DNA of 64,000 nucleotides from Ferrimonas sediminum (GCF_900100175.1 NZ_FNEM01000008.1:62001-126000); one strand, 5' to 3'; shown: positions 18,627-28,501, counted from the stretch's first letter. Notes: generated from the letters alone by a model not told the origin. Numbers and translations are program-made.

Positions 18627-20689
18627 CCCCGGAATCACTGTTTGATGCGTTGAGCGACTATCTGGACGAGGGCTGGCTGCGGCCGCTGGATCTGGCCCTG
18701 GCGCGGCTGTTGCTGGAGCAGGAGCCGGACACGCCGGCCCAGGTGCTGCTGGCGGCGGTGTGGGCCAGCCACCAACTGGGGCGAGGCCATCTGTGCCTGG
18801 ACATCGAGCAACTGCTGAACCTGCCCCAGCAGGTGCTGGCGTTGCCCCCTGAGGGGCGAAAGCCGGCGCAACTGCCGCTGCCGTCGTCGTTGATGGCGCA
18901 GTGGTCACCGGAGTCCTGGCTGCCAGCCCTGGCCCGGGCCGCCGTGGTGTCGGTGGACGGTCAGGACCAGGATCACAGCCGGCCGCTGGTGCTGAGTCAG
19001 GGGCGACTCTATCTGCGCCGCTACTTTCGCTATGAATGTCAGGTCGCCGAAGGGCTGGCCGCCCGATTGATGCCGCTGGCGGTGGACGCCAAGGCGCTGC
19101 GGTGTCAGCTGGAGTCCCTGTTTGCGCCGTTGAAATCGGAAACGGAGCAGCAGGGCAGTGAGGTGCACTGGCAAAGCGTGGCGGCGGCGCTGGCATGTCG
19201 CAGCCGGTTTACGGTGATCTCCGGAGGGCCGGGTACCGGTAAGACCACCACTGTGGTGCGGCTGTTGGCGGCGCTGCAGCAGTTGGCGATGGACAGCGGT
19301 GCGGCGCTGAGAATTAAGCTGGCAGCTCCCACGGGCAAGGCGGCGGCGAGGCTGTCGGAATCTCTGTCCGGTGCCCTGAGCCAGTTGCCTGAACCACTGG
19401 CCGCAGCCATTCCTACCCAGGTCAGTACCCTGCACCGGCTGCTGGGATCCCGCCCGGACAGCCGCCAGTTTAAACACCATCAGGGCAACCCCATGCACCT
19501 GGATCTGCTGGTGGTGGATGAGGCCTCCATGGTGGATCTGGAGATGATGGCGGCGCTGTTGGCGGCGCTGCCGCCCCAGGCCAGGCTGATTCTGCTGGGG
19601 GACAAAGACCAGCTGGCGTCGGTGGAGGCGGGCGCGGTGCTGGGGGATCTGTGTGAGCAGGCTGCCAAGCCCCGCTACTGGCCGGCCACCACCGACTACC
19701 TGCACAGTCACAGCGGCTATCAACTCCAGGCCTGGCAGGGGCCGGGCACTGCGTTGGAGCAGCAGATTGCCTTACTGAGAAAAAGCCACCGTTTCGACGC
19801 CAACAGCGGCATCGGCCATCTGGCCCAGGCGGTCAACGAAGGCCAGCCGGAGCAGGCGAATGCGCTCTGGCATCGAGGCTGGCGGGATCTGCAGCAGCGG
19901 CGTCTGACCGGTGCCGAAGACACCTACCTGGAGCGGCTGTGCATTGAGGGGGAAGGGGAGACGGGTGAGGCGCACCGGCGCGTCCTGGAGGAGGGGCGTT
20001 CCCCGCAGGGGTACGGTCACTACCTCAGCCTGATGCACCAGGGCGGCGACGCACTGAATCAGCGGGCGCAACAGTGCCAGGCTCCGGAACAGTGGCAGAT
20101 GCTGTTTACTTCGCAAGAGCAGTGGATTAAGGAGTTGTTGAAGGCGTTTGGAGAGTTTCAGTTGCTGTGCGCGGTGCGGGACGGCGACTATGGCGTCAGC
20201 GGCCTCAACCGGCGCATCGCCTCGGCCCTGTGCCGCCGTGGATTGATCAGTCAGGACAGCGGTTGGTATGCCGGCCGGCCGGTGATCCTCAGTCGCAACG
20301 ATTACAGCCTTAAGCTGATGAACGGCGATGTGGGCCTGTGTCTGCCGGTGTGGGACGAGCAGGGCCAGCGACGGCTGAGGGTGGCGTTCCTGACCCCCGA
20401 GGGGGGGATAAAAACGGTGATGCCGAGCCGGCTGTCCAGTGTGGAGACCGTGTACGCAATGACGGTGCACAAATCACAGGGATCGGAGTTCGCGCATACC
20501 GCCATGGTGCTGCCGGCCAGCGACAGCCCGATTCTGACCCGGGAGCTGGTGTACACCGGCATTACCCGGGCCCGTCACTGGTTTACGTTGCTGACACCGA
20601 CACCACGATTGTTTGCCGCCGCCATCGGCCGACGCACGGTGCGGGCCTCGGGTCTGTCGCAGCGACTGGCGTCACTGACCCCGCCGTAG
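18623..20689 (+). CDS. recD: RecBCD subunit alpha, 5'-3' helicase
   Basis: A 688-residue SF1B helicase, about 80 residues longer than E. coli RecD, with the extra length spread through loops after residue 360. Walker A is GGPGTGKTTT (residues 201-210), followed by AAPTGKAAARLSESL, Walker B LLVVDEASMVDLEMM and GDKDQLASVEAGAVLGDLC. The C-terminal motifs are YAMTVHKSQGSEF and VYTGITRARHWFTLL. RecD is the fast leading motor and suppresses RecA loading before Chi. The last gene of the rec operon; about 275 bases without recognisable features follow before the exporter genes. Confidence 0.95.
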   Translation: MTPESLFDALSDYLDEGWLRPLDLALARLLLEQEPDTPAQVLLAAVWASHQLGRGHLCLDIEQLLNLPQQVLALPPEGRKPAQLPLPSSLMAQWSPESWLPALARAAVVSVDGQDQDHSRPLVLSQGRLYLRRYFRYECQVAEGLAARLMPLAVDAKALRCQLESLFAPLKSETEQQGSEVHWQSVAAALACRSRFTVISGGPGTGKTTTVVRLLAALQQLAMDSGAALRIKLAAPTGKAAARLSESLSGALSQLPEPLAAAIPTQVSTLHRLLGSRPDSRQFKHHQGNPMHLDLLVVDEASMVDLEMMAALLAALPPQARLILLGDKDQLASVEAGAVLGDLCEQAAKPRYWPATTDYLHSHSGYQLQAWQGPGTALEQQIALLRKSHRFDANSGIGHLAQAVNEGQPEQANALWHRGWRDLQQRRLTGAEDTYLERLCIEGEGETGEAHRRVLEEGRSPQGYGHYLSLMHQGGDALNQRAQQCQAPEQWQMLFTSQEQWIKELLKAFGEFQLLCAVRDGDYGVSGLNRRIASALCRRGLISQDSGWYAGRPVILSRNDYSLKLMNGDVGLCLPVWDEQGQRRLRVAFLTPEGGIKTVMPSRLSSVETVYAMTVHKSQGSEFAHTAMVLPASDSPILTRELVYTGITRARHWFTLLTPTPRLFAAAIGRRTVRASGLSQRLASLTPP

Positions 20690-20964
20690 CGCCGGTGCAG
20701 GCCGATGACTCTCCGGTGAGTTTGTCGGTCGGGGCGGACCGCGGCCAGCCGGAGTGATGGGCGTCAAAGGCGGCGCGCCGTTTTGCCATTGTCAGCGGCG
20801 GGGCCGGGCCGCTGGTGCTCAGGAACTAATTAACGAATACAAACTCTTACTATTTACGCTCGCCGTGGGGGTATCAACCGGTTGGCGATGTTGGCGAGAG
20901 CTGATAATTTTCCATCTCCGACTTATTCGAATGGTGGCCAAGGATGGCCGCCAGGAACGCAAAC

Positions 20965-21660
20965 ATGATCAAAATCTCCGGTCTGTCCAAGCGCTATGCC
21001 ATGGGCGACAGCACAGTGGATGCCCTTACCGACGTCAATCTCAGCATCGATGAGGGTGAATTTGTTGCCATCATGGGGCCATCAGGCTCCGGAAAATCCA
21101 CCCTGATGAACCTCATTGGCTGCCTGGATCAGCCCAGTGCCGGCCGTTATCTGCTGGCCGGTCAGCCGGTGAACCAACAGGACGACGCCGCCCTGTCCCG
21201 CATCCGCAATGAGCACATCGGTTTTGTGTTTCAGAGCTTCCATTTGTTGCCGCGCATGACTGCCCTGGATAACGTGATGCTGCCACTGCGTTATCGGTGC
21301 AGCGGCGGTGATGCCGGGGCCGACACCGAGCGGGCCCGGCAGTTGTTAGCCCGGGTTGGCCTGGGCGATCGGCTGCACCACCGGCCTAACCAGCTGTCCG
21401 GCGGACAGCGCCAGCGCGTGGCCATTGCCCGGGCGCTGATCAACCGGCCGGCCATCCTGCTGGCCGATGAGCCCACCGGCGCCCTGGACAGCCGCACCTC
21501 CGACGACATCATGGCCCTGTTTAAAGAGCTTCATGCCCGTGGGCAGACCGTGGTGCTGGTTACCCACGAGGAGGAGGTGGCCCGCCATGCCAAGCGGATT
21601 GTATGGATGCGCGACGGCCGCATCGAGAAACTGGAGGGGTGTGCCAATGATGCGGCTTAG
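20965..21660 (+). CDS. MacB/LolD-type ABC exporter ATPase
   Basis: A 231-residue ATPase of the MacB/LolD/FtsE group. Walker A is [18 protein letters not shown], the Q-loop is [18 protein letters not shown], the signature is [15 protein letters not shown] and Walker B is [13 protein letters not shown]. LolD-group ATPases serve mechanotransmission exporters rather than importers. The ATG at 20965 has AGGA about eight bases upstream. An in-frame start at 20944 adds seven residues without a better site. It opens a five-gene, fully overlapping operon ending in an FtsX/MacB-type permease, so it should energise that permease. Confidence 0.9.
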   Translation: MIKISGLSKRYAMGDSTVDALTDVNLSIDEGEFVAIMGPSGSGKSTLMNLIGCLDQPSAGRYLLAGQPVNQQDDAALSRIRNEHIGFVFQSFHLLPRMTALDNVMLPLRYRCSGGDAGADTERARQLLARVGLGDRLHHRPNQLSGGQRQRVAIARALINRPAILLADEPTGALDSRTSDDIMALFKELHARGQTVVLVTHEEEVARHAKRIVWMRDGRIEKLEGCANDAA

Positions 21661-22609
21661 TGCATTACTGTTGGCGTTAATGGCCGCTCCGGCGCCGCTG
21701 CAGGCTCAGGCCCAGACGCTGCTGCTAACCGGCGAGGTCAGCTCCTCTCAGGCCCAGAGCCTGACGGTCCCCAGGGCCGGTCGGGCCTGGCGCTATCAGA
21801 TTCAGTGGATGGCTGCGGAGGGAGAGATGGTTCGCGCCGGCGATCCCGTGGTGGTGTTTGATAAAAGCGGCGTCTCGGGACAGATCGATCAGTTCCAGGC
21901 GGCGCTGATTCGCGTGGAGGCGGCGGTGCAGGCCAAGCAGGTGGAGCTGAAACAGCAGCGGCTGCAGGCCGAGTTTGAGGTCACAGAGAAGCAGTTGCTG
22001 ATGGAGAAGGCGCAGTTGGATGCCGAAGTGCCGGCGGATTTCCAAAGCCCAAAGGAGTACGCCGACAAGCAGTTTGAACTGATGAAGGCGGGTGCCGAAC
22101 TGGCGAAATCGAAGCGGGCTCTGGCGGAGGTCGAACGGGCGTCAGTCGAGGAGATGCGTAAGCTGACCATCGATCGGGACAAGGCGCAGCTGGAGCTCGG
22201 TAATGCCGAGCGGTTGATGAATAACCTCGAACTGACCGCCCGTCACGATGGGCCGATGATCTACGCCCGTCGATCCTCTGACGGGGTCAAGACCGAGGTG
22301 GGGGATACGGTGCAGGTCGGGGCCCAGGTGGCCACCATTCCCGGGGTGGATGGCCTGCAGGTCCAGGCCTGGGCCAACGAGGTGGACATCGATCGGGTTC
22401 AGGTCGGTATGCCGGTGCGCCTGACCCTGGATGCGCAGCCGGATCGGCCGCTGAGCGGGTCGGTAACCAAGGTTGCCCTCAAAGCCGAGCGCCGCCATGG
22501 CTGGGGGGAGAGCAACTGGTTTTTGGTGAACGTGTCACTGGACAATGGCGAAGCGGTGGCACTGGTGCCCGGGATGAGCGTGCTGGTGGCTCTGGAGGTG
22601 GGCTTATGA
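21647..22609 (+). CDS. HlyD-like adaptor 1 of the ABC exporter
   Basis: A 320-residue secreted adaptor with signal peptide [23 protein letters not shown] short lipoyl-like stretch ([29 protein letters not shown]) is followed by a coiled coil (about 75-190) rich in Gln, Glu and Lys, then a beta domain ([21 protein letters not shown]). The start at 21647 has GGAGG nine bases upstream and overlaps the ATPase gene by 14 bases. Unlike the next two genes it has no lipobox, so it is probably free or signal-anchored in the periplasm. Family members link inner-membrane pumps to TolC-type channels. Confidence 0.8.
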   Translation: MMRLSALLLALMAAPAPLQAQAQTLLLTGEVSSSQAQSLTVPRAGRAWRYQIQWMAAEGEMVRAGDPVVVFDKSGVSGQIDQFQAALIRVEAAVQAKQVELKQQRLQAEFEVTEKQLLMEKAQLDAEVPADFQSPKEYADKQFELMKAGAELAKSKRALAEVERASVEEMRKLTIDRDKAQLELGNAERLMNNLELTARHDGPMIYARRSSDGVKTEVGDTVQVGAQVATIPGVDGLQVQAWANEVDIDRVQVGMPVRLTLDAQPDRPLSGSVTKVALKAERRHGWGESNWFLVNVSLDNGEAVALVPGMSVLVALEVGL

Positions 22610-23592
22610 GAGCAGCATTGATGGCGGCAGGGCTGCTGGTGCTGTGCGCCTGTCAGCCTCAGCCTGAGGCGGGGGCGGGGGCGCCTGCGACGGCGGCCGT
22701 TGACTCCTCGATTCTGGTTAGCGGTGAGCTGGTGTCGGTGGACTCACTGGGGGTGTCGCCGCCTCCGGTTCGCCGCCAGTGGCAGTATCAGATTAAGTAT
22801 TTGGCGACGGAGGGTAAGCCCATTGCCAAAGGAGAGTTACTGGTGGTTCTGGACGCCTCGGACCTGGAGCAGAGGCTGCAGTTGCGCCAGGCGGATCTGG
22901 ACGAGGTGGAGCAGGACATAGAGACCTCCACCATGCGTAACGAGAAGCAGCTGCAGGAGCTGAAGCTGCAACTGGCCGAGGCCAGGATGAACCAGGAGAA
23001 AGCGCTGAGAAAGTACCAGATTCAGGACGACAGCGTCGCGGCGCTGGAGCGGGAGAAGTACCGCCGTGATGCCGACATCGCCGCGGCCCGGGTGGCGCTG
23101 ATTGAGCAAAAGCTGGTATTGGAGCGCCAGGGTGTCCGGCAGCGGCTGGCGATGCTGGAGGGCGATCGCCAACGCTGGCAGGCCCGGGTGAACCAGCTCA
23201 GCGCCGATATTCGTCGCATGACCATCGTGGCCCCGAGGGCGGGCATGGTGGTGGTCGGCACCTCCATGGAGGGGGCAAAGCTCAAGCCCGGCGCCTCGGT
23301 GTACGCCGGTGATGACATCGTGCGGCTGCCGGATCTGTCAAAAATGGCGGTGCAGTTGGCGATTCCCGAGGTCGATGCCCGTCGGGTTAGCAAAGGCCAG
23401 AGAGTGAAAATTAAACTCGATGCCAGTCCGGAGCGACCGTTCTATGGTCAGCTGACCGACATCAGTCCGGTATTCCGGCGCAAGAACCAGGAGGTGCCGG
23501 TGGTGGTGTTTGATGCCCTGGCCACCATCGATGCGCCGGATCCCCAGCTGATGCGCCCGGGCATGACTGCCAAAGTGGAGGTACTGCCATGA
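22606..23592 (+). CDS. HlyD-like lipoprotein adaptor 2 of the ABC exporter
   Basis: A 328-residue adaptor. The N-terminus [19 protein letters not shown] holds a lipobox-like LCAC, so lipid attachment is expected. The lipoyl half (RRQWQYQIKYLATEGKPIAKGE) is followed by a long coiled coil (about 95-205) and the closing half (RMTIVAPRAGMVVVGTSMEG). A barrel domain ending in MRPGMTAKVEVLP closes the protein. Both flanks overlap neighbours by four bases (ATGA). The YQIKYLATEGK segment closely parallels [11 protein letters not shown] in the preceding gene, suggesting an internal duplication within this operon. Confidence 0.8.
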   Translation: MRAALMAAGLLVLCACQPQPEAGAGAPATAAVDSSILVSGELVSVDSLGVSPPPVRRQWQYQIKYLATEGKPIAKGELLVVLDASDLEQRLQLRQADLDEVEQDIETSTMRNEKQLQELKLQLAEARMNQEKALRKYQIQDDSVAALEREKYRRDADIAAARVALIEQKLVLERQGVRQRLAMLEGDRQRWQARVNQLSADIRRMTIVAPRAGMVVVGTSMEGAKLKPGASVYAGDDIVRLPDLSKMAVQLAIPEVDARRVSKGQRVKIKLDASPERPFYGQLTDISPVFRRKNQEVPVVVFDALATIDAPDPQLMRPGMTAKVEVLP

Positions 23593-24785
23593 GGGTTGCA
23601 GTAATTGCGGTGTTGGCCCTGGGGGTATTGGCGGGCTGTGGTCAATCGCAGCGGGACGGGGTGTTGACCGTGACCCTGAACCCCGGGGATTTTGAACATA
23701 AAATCGATGCCCGTGGCCAGCTGGAGCCGGCCAATGCGGTGTCGGTATCGGTGCCGTCGTCCCTTCGAGGCCCTCAGAGCCTGTCCTGGGTGGCCGATAA
23801 CTTTACCCCGGTGAAGCAGGGGCAGGTGGTGGCCAGACTCGATGCCAGCCGTCAGCAACTGGACGCCAGAATGGCGCAGTTTGAAATCGACAAGCTGGTG
23901 ATCGATGGCGTGCTGCAACGGGGTAAGGACGGCAACCTGCTGGATGAGATTCACACCGGCCAGACCGTGACCCGCCAGGAGCGGGAGTTGGCGGAGCGCT
24001 TTTTCAGTGACGATCCCAGGGTCTACTCACGCATCGAAGTGATCGACAACATGCGTAACAAGGGCTACCTGGATGCCAAATTGGGGTATCTGGACTGGGA
24101 CCTGGGGGAGCAGAGCCACCGCTCGGATGCGGAGCAGCAGCTGATTGAGCTGAAGCAGCGGGGCCATAAAGCCAAGGTGGACCGGGCTCAGGGCAACCTG
24201 CAAAAGATGGAGGTGGTGGCCCCTGCCGACGGACTGTTTGTGCTCAGCAGCGGCTTCAGGGGCCAGCCTGTGGTCAGCGGTGATACCGTCTGGTCTGGAA
24301 TGACCATCGGCCAGATCCCGGATCTGTCGGTGATGGAAGCCCGGCTGTATGTGCTGGAGTCGGAAGCGGCGGGCCTGGCGGTGGGGCAACCGGTGACGCT
24401 GTATCTGGACGCCTACCCGCAGCAGGCGATTGCCGGCACTGTGACACAGGTGGACACCCTGGCCAAGCCCAGGCAAGACAATTCACCGGTGAACTACTTT
24501 GGTTTCACCGTGACTCTGGCCTACACCGATACCGGGGTGATGTTTCCCGGACGTGAGTTGACCGGCCAGGTGGAGGTGGATCGCCAGCAAGGGGTGATCA
24601 GTGTGCCGAATCAGTCTTTGTATCAGAAAGATGGCCGCCGCTGGGTGTATTTGAAACAGGGTGACCAGTTTGTTGAGCGTACGATCATGGCCGGAGCCCG
24701 CAGCCTTAATCGCACGGTGATTCTCGACGGGCTTAGCGACGGCGACACCATTGCACTGGTGAAACCCGGGGAGATCCGTCGATGA
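23589..24785 (+). CDS. HlyD-like lipoprotein adaptor 3 of the ABC exporter
   Basis: A 398-residue adaptor with an N-terminal lipobox (VLALGVLAGCGQS). It is the longest of the three and keeps the fullest adaptor plan: a lipoyl half, a coiled hairpin with an unusual polar middle (EIHTGQTVTRQERELAERFF), the closing lipoyl half (KMEVVAPADGLFVLSSGFRG), a barrel, and a membrane-proximal domain (VPNQSLYQKDGRRWVYLKQGD). The last domain, missing from the first two adaptors, is the one that normally contacts the permease. It may therefore be the true MacA counterpart. It overlaps the permease gene by four bases. Confidence 0.85.
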   Translation: MRVAVIAVLALGVLAGCGQSQRDGVLTVTLNPGDFEHKIDARGQLEPANAVSVSVPSSLRGPQSLSWVADNFTPVKQGQVVARLDASRQQLDARMAQFEIDKLVIDGVLQRGKDGNLLDEIHTGQTVTRQERELAERFFSDDPRVYSRIEVIDNMRNKGYLDAKLGYLDWDLGEQSHRSDAEQQLIELKQRGHKAKVDRAQGNLQKMEVVAPADGLFVLSSGFRGQPVVSGDTVWSGMTIGQIPDLSVMEARLYVLESEAAGLAVGQPVTLYLDAYPQQAIAGTVTQVDTLAKPRQDNSPVNYFGFTVTLAYTDTGVMFPGRELTGQVEVDRQQGVISVPNQSLYQKDGRRWVYLKQGDQFVERTIMAGARSLNRTVILDGLSDGDTIALVKPGEIRR

Positions 24786-26017
24786 TGGGGTGGAGTGAAA
24801 TCAGTCAGGCCCTCGGCCAGATGGTGCACCACAAACTGCGCACCGGGCTGACGCTACTGGGGATGATCTTCGGCGTCGGGGCGGTGATCGCCATGCTCAG
24901 CATCGGCGAGGGTGCCGAACGGGAAGCGTTGTCGATGATCGAGTCCATGGGGCTGCGTAACGTGGTGGTGGAGAGCCGGCCCGCAGAGGGTGAGGCGTTG
25001 AAGTCGGTGCGCGAACACAGCGTCGGCCTGTCTCTGGGAGACGTTGACAGCGCCCTGAATACTCTGGCTTTCATCGATGCCTGGAGTGCGGAAAAACAGG
25101 TCAGGGTGTTTACCCTGTTCAGCCGTCATGGTCGCAGTGACGCCCGGGTCAGCGGCGTGTCACCGAGCCACTTCGGGTTGGCCAGCATGAGCCTGGCCCA
25201 GGGGCGTTTCTTTACGGAAACGGAAGGCCGCCATTATCGCCAGCTGGCGGTGTTGGGGCCGGAAGCGGCCCAGGGGTTGTTTCCCGGTGGCGAGGCCATC
25301 GGCCAGCGCATCAAGATCAACCATCAGTGGTTCGAAGTGGTGGGCGTGCTGGCGGATAAGGGCCTGCAGAAGTCGAAAATTGACGGGGTGAAGCTCGGCG
25401 GTGAGCGCAACCAGGTGTTTATTCCACTGCACACCGCATTGAAAAAACTGGCGTTTAAGCCTCTTGATGATCAACTGGACGCGGTAAAGTTGCAACTGAG
25501 ACCCGGTGTGGACGCGCCGTTGGCGGCGGCCAGCATCGACCATCTGTTGTCACGGCGCCACGGCGGTGAGTTCGATTATCAGGTGGTGGTGCCGGCGGAT
25601 TTGCTGGCGCAATACCAGCAGACTCAGCGCATCTTCAACATCGTGATGGCCTGCGTGGCCGGGATATCCCTGCTGGTGGGCGGCATCGGTATCATGAACA
25701 TTATGTTGGCTACGGTGATGGAGCGAACCACCGAGATCGGCCTGTTGCGCGCCCTCGGGGCCACCAGGGCCGATATCGCCCGCCAGTTCATCATCGAGTC
25801 TCTGGTGATTGCCGCTTCCGGCGGCCTGATTGGCATCGTTGCCGGCATACTGCTGTCGCTGGTGATCGGTGCCTACGCCGACTGGCAGGTGGCCTGGTCG
25901 TCCTACTCGCTGCTGTTATCGGTGGGAGTCTGTATGGCGATCGGCGTGCTGTTTGGTTGGTACCCGGCCAAAAAGGCCGCCGGACTGGATCCCATCGTAG
26001 CCCTGCAGCGAGATTAA
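24782..26017 (+). CDS. MacB/FtsX-type ABC exporter permease
   Basis: A 411-residue permease with one N-terminal membrane segment (about residues 20-42, GLTLLGMIFGVGAVIAMLSI), a large periplasmic domain of about 230 residues, and three C-terminal segments (about 285-305, 335-360, 375-395). The MNIMLATVMERTTEIGLLRALGAT loop is the FtsX/MacB hallmark. The ATPase is encoded separately, unlike E. coli MacB where it is fused. The system is therefore a split MacB-like mechanotransmission exporter, expected to push periplasmic substrates (peptides, siderophores, lipoproteins) through an outer-membrane channel encoded elsewhere. Confidence 0.9.
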   Translation: MMGWSEISQALGQMVHHKLRTGLTLLGMIFGVGAVIAMLSIGEGAEREALSMIESMGLRNVVVESRPAEGEALKSVREHSVGLSLGDVDSALNTLAFIDAWSAEKQVRVFTLFSRHGRSDARVSGVSPSHFGLASMSLAQGRFFTETEGRHYRQLAVLGPEAAQGLFPGGEAIGQRIKINHQWFEVVGVLADKGLQKSKIDGVKLGGERNQVFIPLHTALKKLAFKPLDDQLDAVKLQLRPGVDAPLAAASIDHLLSRRHGGEFDYQVVVPADLLAQYQQTQRIFNIVMACVAGISLLVGGIGIMNIMLATVMERTTEIGLLRALGATRADIARQFIIESLVIAASGGLIGIVAGILLSLVIGAYADWQVAWSSYSLLLSVGVCMAIGVLFGWYPAKKAAGLDPIVALQRD

Positions 26018-26111
26018 GCCACGAAAGCATATGGAAAAAAGTCGGTTTGATGATTCTGACCGCCATCGCTGGCGAGACGGCGGAATCGGTCTAAGCTAAC
26101 GGGATGCCCAA

Positions 26112-27305
26112 ATGGATTTGGTGTCCCTTATGAAGGATTGGTTCGACGCACTTTCTGTGCATTCCAAGTTGAGAATGCTGTATCTGCTGCCGCTGTTGGC
26201 GTTGCTGGCCTGGGTGCTGCTCGGGGCCTGGAGCCGCACCGACACCCTGTTACGACACTGGCAACTTCCTGAGGCGGCGCAACTGCTGCAACAGGGCATG
26301 ACTCTGTCATCGTTGCTGCAACAGGAACGGCGACAGTTCAGTGCGCGCCCCGCCATCAGCAATCCCATCGAAGTGATGACCATGGTGTTACGCACCGACC
26401 TGGCGATTCGGGAGTTCGATGAGGCACAGCAGCACTGGCTCGACGCTACCGAGGCGTTCTGGCCCAGCCAGACTGTGCTCAACCAATCCCTGATGCAACT
26501 GCCGCGGATGCGTGATGGCCATCGGCGCGACCAGGTCACCAACGCCCAGTTGCATGGGCTCTACACTCAGATTCAGAGGCAGTTGCATGCCTTTTTGTCG
26601 CGCCTGCTGGCTTCCGGTCAGGAGGCCGAGGTGGTGCACCGAGGGGGCGCCTTGATGGCGGCGGTGCAGGCATCGGAGCGGCTGGCATTGCTGCCGTTGG
26701 CGGTGGATCCGGTTCAGACTCGGCGATTGCAGTTGGAGTTCAATCTTTACCTGGCCCAGTACCTTAGCCGATTGAATCCAAAGTCTTCCGGGTTGGGGGC
26801 GCTGCCGGCAGGGTTGGCGCCGCTGACGCCAGCGGACACCATTGATTCACAGGCACTGAATCAACGCCGGCAGCGCCTGGTGTGGCATGTGGCCATAGAG
26901 CATCAATTGACGCGTGACAGCCTGTTGGCCGCCTGGCAACGCACCCTGTCTGGCTGGGTAACCTACCTGCTGGTGGCTGCCGCTTTGCTGGTGGCGCTAG
27001 GCTATGGCTGCAGCCGCGTTGCTACTCAGTTGTACCGTCGCATCGGTAGACTGTGTCTGGCCTTGAGGGCGGTGGATCAGCAGCAAAACTACCAGGTGCG
27101 GGTGATGGCGGACAGTCCGGACGAATTGGGTGCCATCAGCGCCAGCCTCGATGGCCTGCTGAGCGAGGCCGACACCGTCCGCCGCGAGTTGGCGTTGGCC
27201 AAACGCCATCTGCGGGCACAGCAGCGGGCGATCGAGGCGCTGGCCCGGCAGAATCCCAAGGTCACGCCGTTGCACGATCCCCTGTCGCTCCTGTCCGGAT
27301 CCTGA
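26112..27305 (+). CDS. NIT-HAMP-like membrane sensor without output domain
   Basis: A 397-residue protein with membrane segments at about residues 19-40 and 280-302 enclosing a helical periplasmic domain of about 240 residues. The region SLLQQERRQFSARPA with LRTDLAIREFDEAQ resembles nitrate/nitrite-sensing NIT domains. After the second segment comes a HAMP-like stretch (RIGRLCLALRAVDQQQNYQVRV through DELGAISASLDGLLSE), then about 45 coiled residues and the stop. No MCP, kinase, GGDEF or EAL domain follows, in this frame or just downstream. It lies alone between two exporter operons. It could act through a partner or be a truncated receptor. Confidence 0.6.
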   Translation: MDLVSLMKDWFDALSVHSKLRMLYLLPLLALLAWVLLGAWSRTDTLLRHWQLPEAAQLLQQGMTLSSLLQQERRQFSARPAISNPIEVMTMVLRTDLAIREFDEAQQHWLDATEAFWPSQTVLNQSLMQLPRMRDGHRRDQVTNAQLHGLYTQIQRQLHAFLSRLLASGQEAEVVHRGGALMAAVQASERLALLPLAVDPVQTRRLQLEFNLYLAQYLSRLNPKSSGLGALPAGLAPLTPADTIDSQALNQRRQRLVWHVAIEHQLTRDSLLAAWQRTLSGWVTYLLVAAALLVALGYGCSRVATQLYRRIGRLCLALRAVDQQQNYQVRVMADSPDELGAISASLDGLLSEADTVRRELALAKRHLRAQQRAIEALARQNPKVTPLHDPLSLLSGS

Positions 27306-27421
27306 AAGATGCGGGCTATTTAGCCAGAGTGTTGCCGGACTTTACCCGACTTTACATTGCTTTACGCTACTGAGCCGATGGCTTCTTTACAATAGCCCCA
27401 GATACAGGTTGAGGGCAGGTA

Positions 27422-28501
27422 ATGAAAAAAGTAGTTGTGGCAGTGTGCGCATTGTTGATTCTGGGGGGCTGCAACCGTGACGGCAGCGCGGCAGGAGCCC
27501 CACCAAAGGGCAAGCCGAAACGAGTGGTAGCGGTGAGTAGCACCCTGGTATCGTCGCAATCCATTGCCGAGTCCATCGAGTTGGTGGGTAGCTTGCAGGC
27601 CGAGCAGTCGGTGTTTGTAGCGGCCGAAGTCGCCGGGCGGATTGCCAACATCGAGGTGGCGCCGAACCAGGCTGTCTCCGCCGGACAGGTGCTGCTGACT
27701 CTTGACGACAGCCTTTCCAAAGCCACCCTGGCCGAGGCCAATGCCTATCTGGCCGATGAATCCCGCAAGTTGCAGGAGTACCAGCGGCTGGTTGCCAATG
27801 CGGCCATTACCCAGACTGAAATCGATGGTCAGCAGGCCAGCGTCGACATCGCCCGGGCGCGCCTGGCCGCAGCCAAAGCCCAGTTTGATTACCACACCGT
27901 CAAGGCACCGTTTTCCGGTACCCTGGGGCTGGTGGATATCAATTTGGGCCAGCGAGTCGGCTCCGGCGATGGCCTGATCTCTCTGGACGATCTGTCCAGT
28001 ATGCGCCTGGACCTCAATGTGCCGGAGCACCTGCTGTCGCGGGTGTTTGTCGGCATGCCGATCCAGGCCAGGGTCTCCGCCTGGCCATCGCAGGCGTTTC
28101 GTGGTGAGGTGGTGGCCATCGATTCCCGGGTGCAGCAGCGCAGCCTCAACCTGCGGATGCAGGTGCGATTCGATAACCCACAACAGTTGTTGAAACCCGG
28201 CATGCTGGCCCAGGTGACGCTGGCGTTCTCCCCCTTGGAACAGCCGGTGATTCCGGTGCAGGCCTTGGAGTACTCCGGAACCCGGCGCTATGTGTATCTG
28301 ATTGATGACCAGCAACGGGTTCGCCGTAGTGAGGTGCACCTGGGTACCCGGGTCGACAACCGGGTGTTGATCGAGCAGGGACTGGCCGTCGGCGATCGGA
28401 TTGTGGTGCAGGGGTTGGTGAACATGAAAGACGGCATTCGGGTTAAGGATCTGAGCCTGGCGACCGCATCAACAGGAGCACGCGCTGATGTGGCTCTCTG
28501 A
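27422..28501 (+). CDS. RND efflux adaptor lipoprotein
   Basis: A 359-residue membrane fusion protein. MKKVVVAVCALLILGGCNRD is a lipoprotein signal with Cys at residue 17. The order is standard for RND adaptors: lipoyl half (AAEVAGRIANIEVAPNQAVS), short coiled hairpin (about 95-145), closing half (HTVKAPFSGTLGLVDINLGQ), barrel (LNVPEHLLSRVFVGMPIQAR) and membrane-proximal domain. The short hairpin fits the AcrA/MexA-like or TriA-like group and differs from the long coils of the ABC adaptors upstream. The stop overlaps the pump gene by 14 bases. No outer-membrane channel gene follows. Confidence 0.9.
   Translation: MKKVVVAVCALLILGGCNRDGSAAGAPPKGKPKRVVAVSSTLVSSQSIAESIELVGSLQAEQSVFVAAEVAGRIANIEVAPNQAVSAGQVLLTLDDSLSKATLAEANAYLADESRKLQEYQRLVANAAITQTEIDGQQASVDIARARLAAAKAQFDYHTVKAPFSGTLGLVDINLGQRVGSGDGLISLDDLSSMRLDLNVPEHLLSRVFVGMPIQARVSAWPSQAFRGEVVAIDSRVQQRSLNLRMQVRFDNPQQLLKPGMLAQVTLAFSPLEQPVIPVQALEYSGTRRYVYLIDDQQRVRRSEVHLGTRVDNRVLIEQGLAVGDRIVVQGLVNMKDGIRVKDLSLATASTGARADVAL

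Noticed and set aside
24482-24493. Second TTCACCGGTGAA palindrome
   Set aside because: It lies inside a coding sequence and is explained by the codons SPVN. Two copies in 64 kb do not establish a repeat family.
27300-27421. Frameshifted output domain after the NIT-HAMP sensor
   Set aside because: No frame in the 116 bases to the next gene encodes MCP, kinase or GGDEF motifs.
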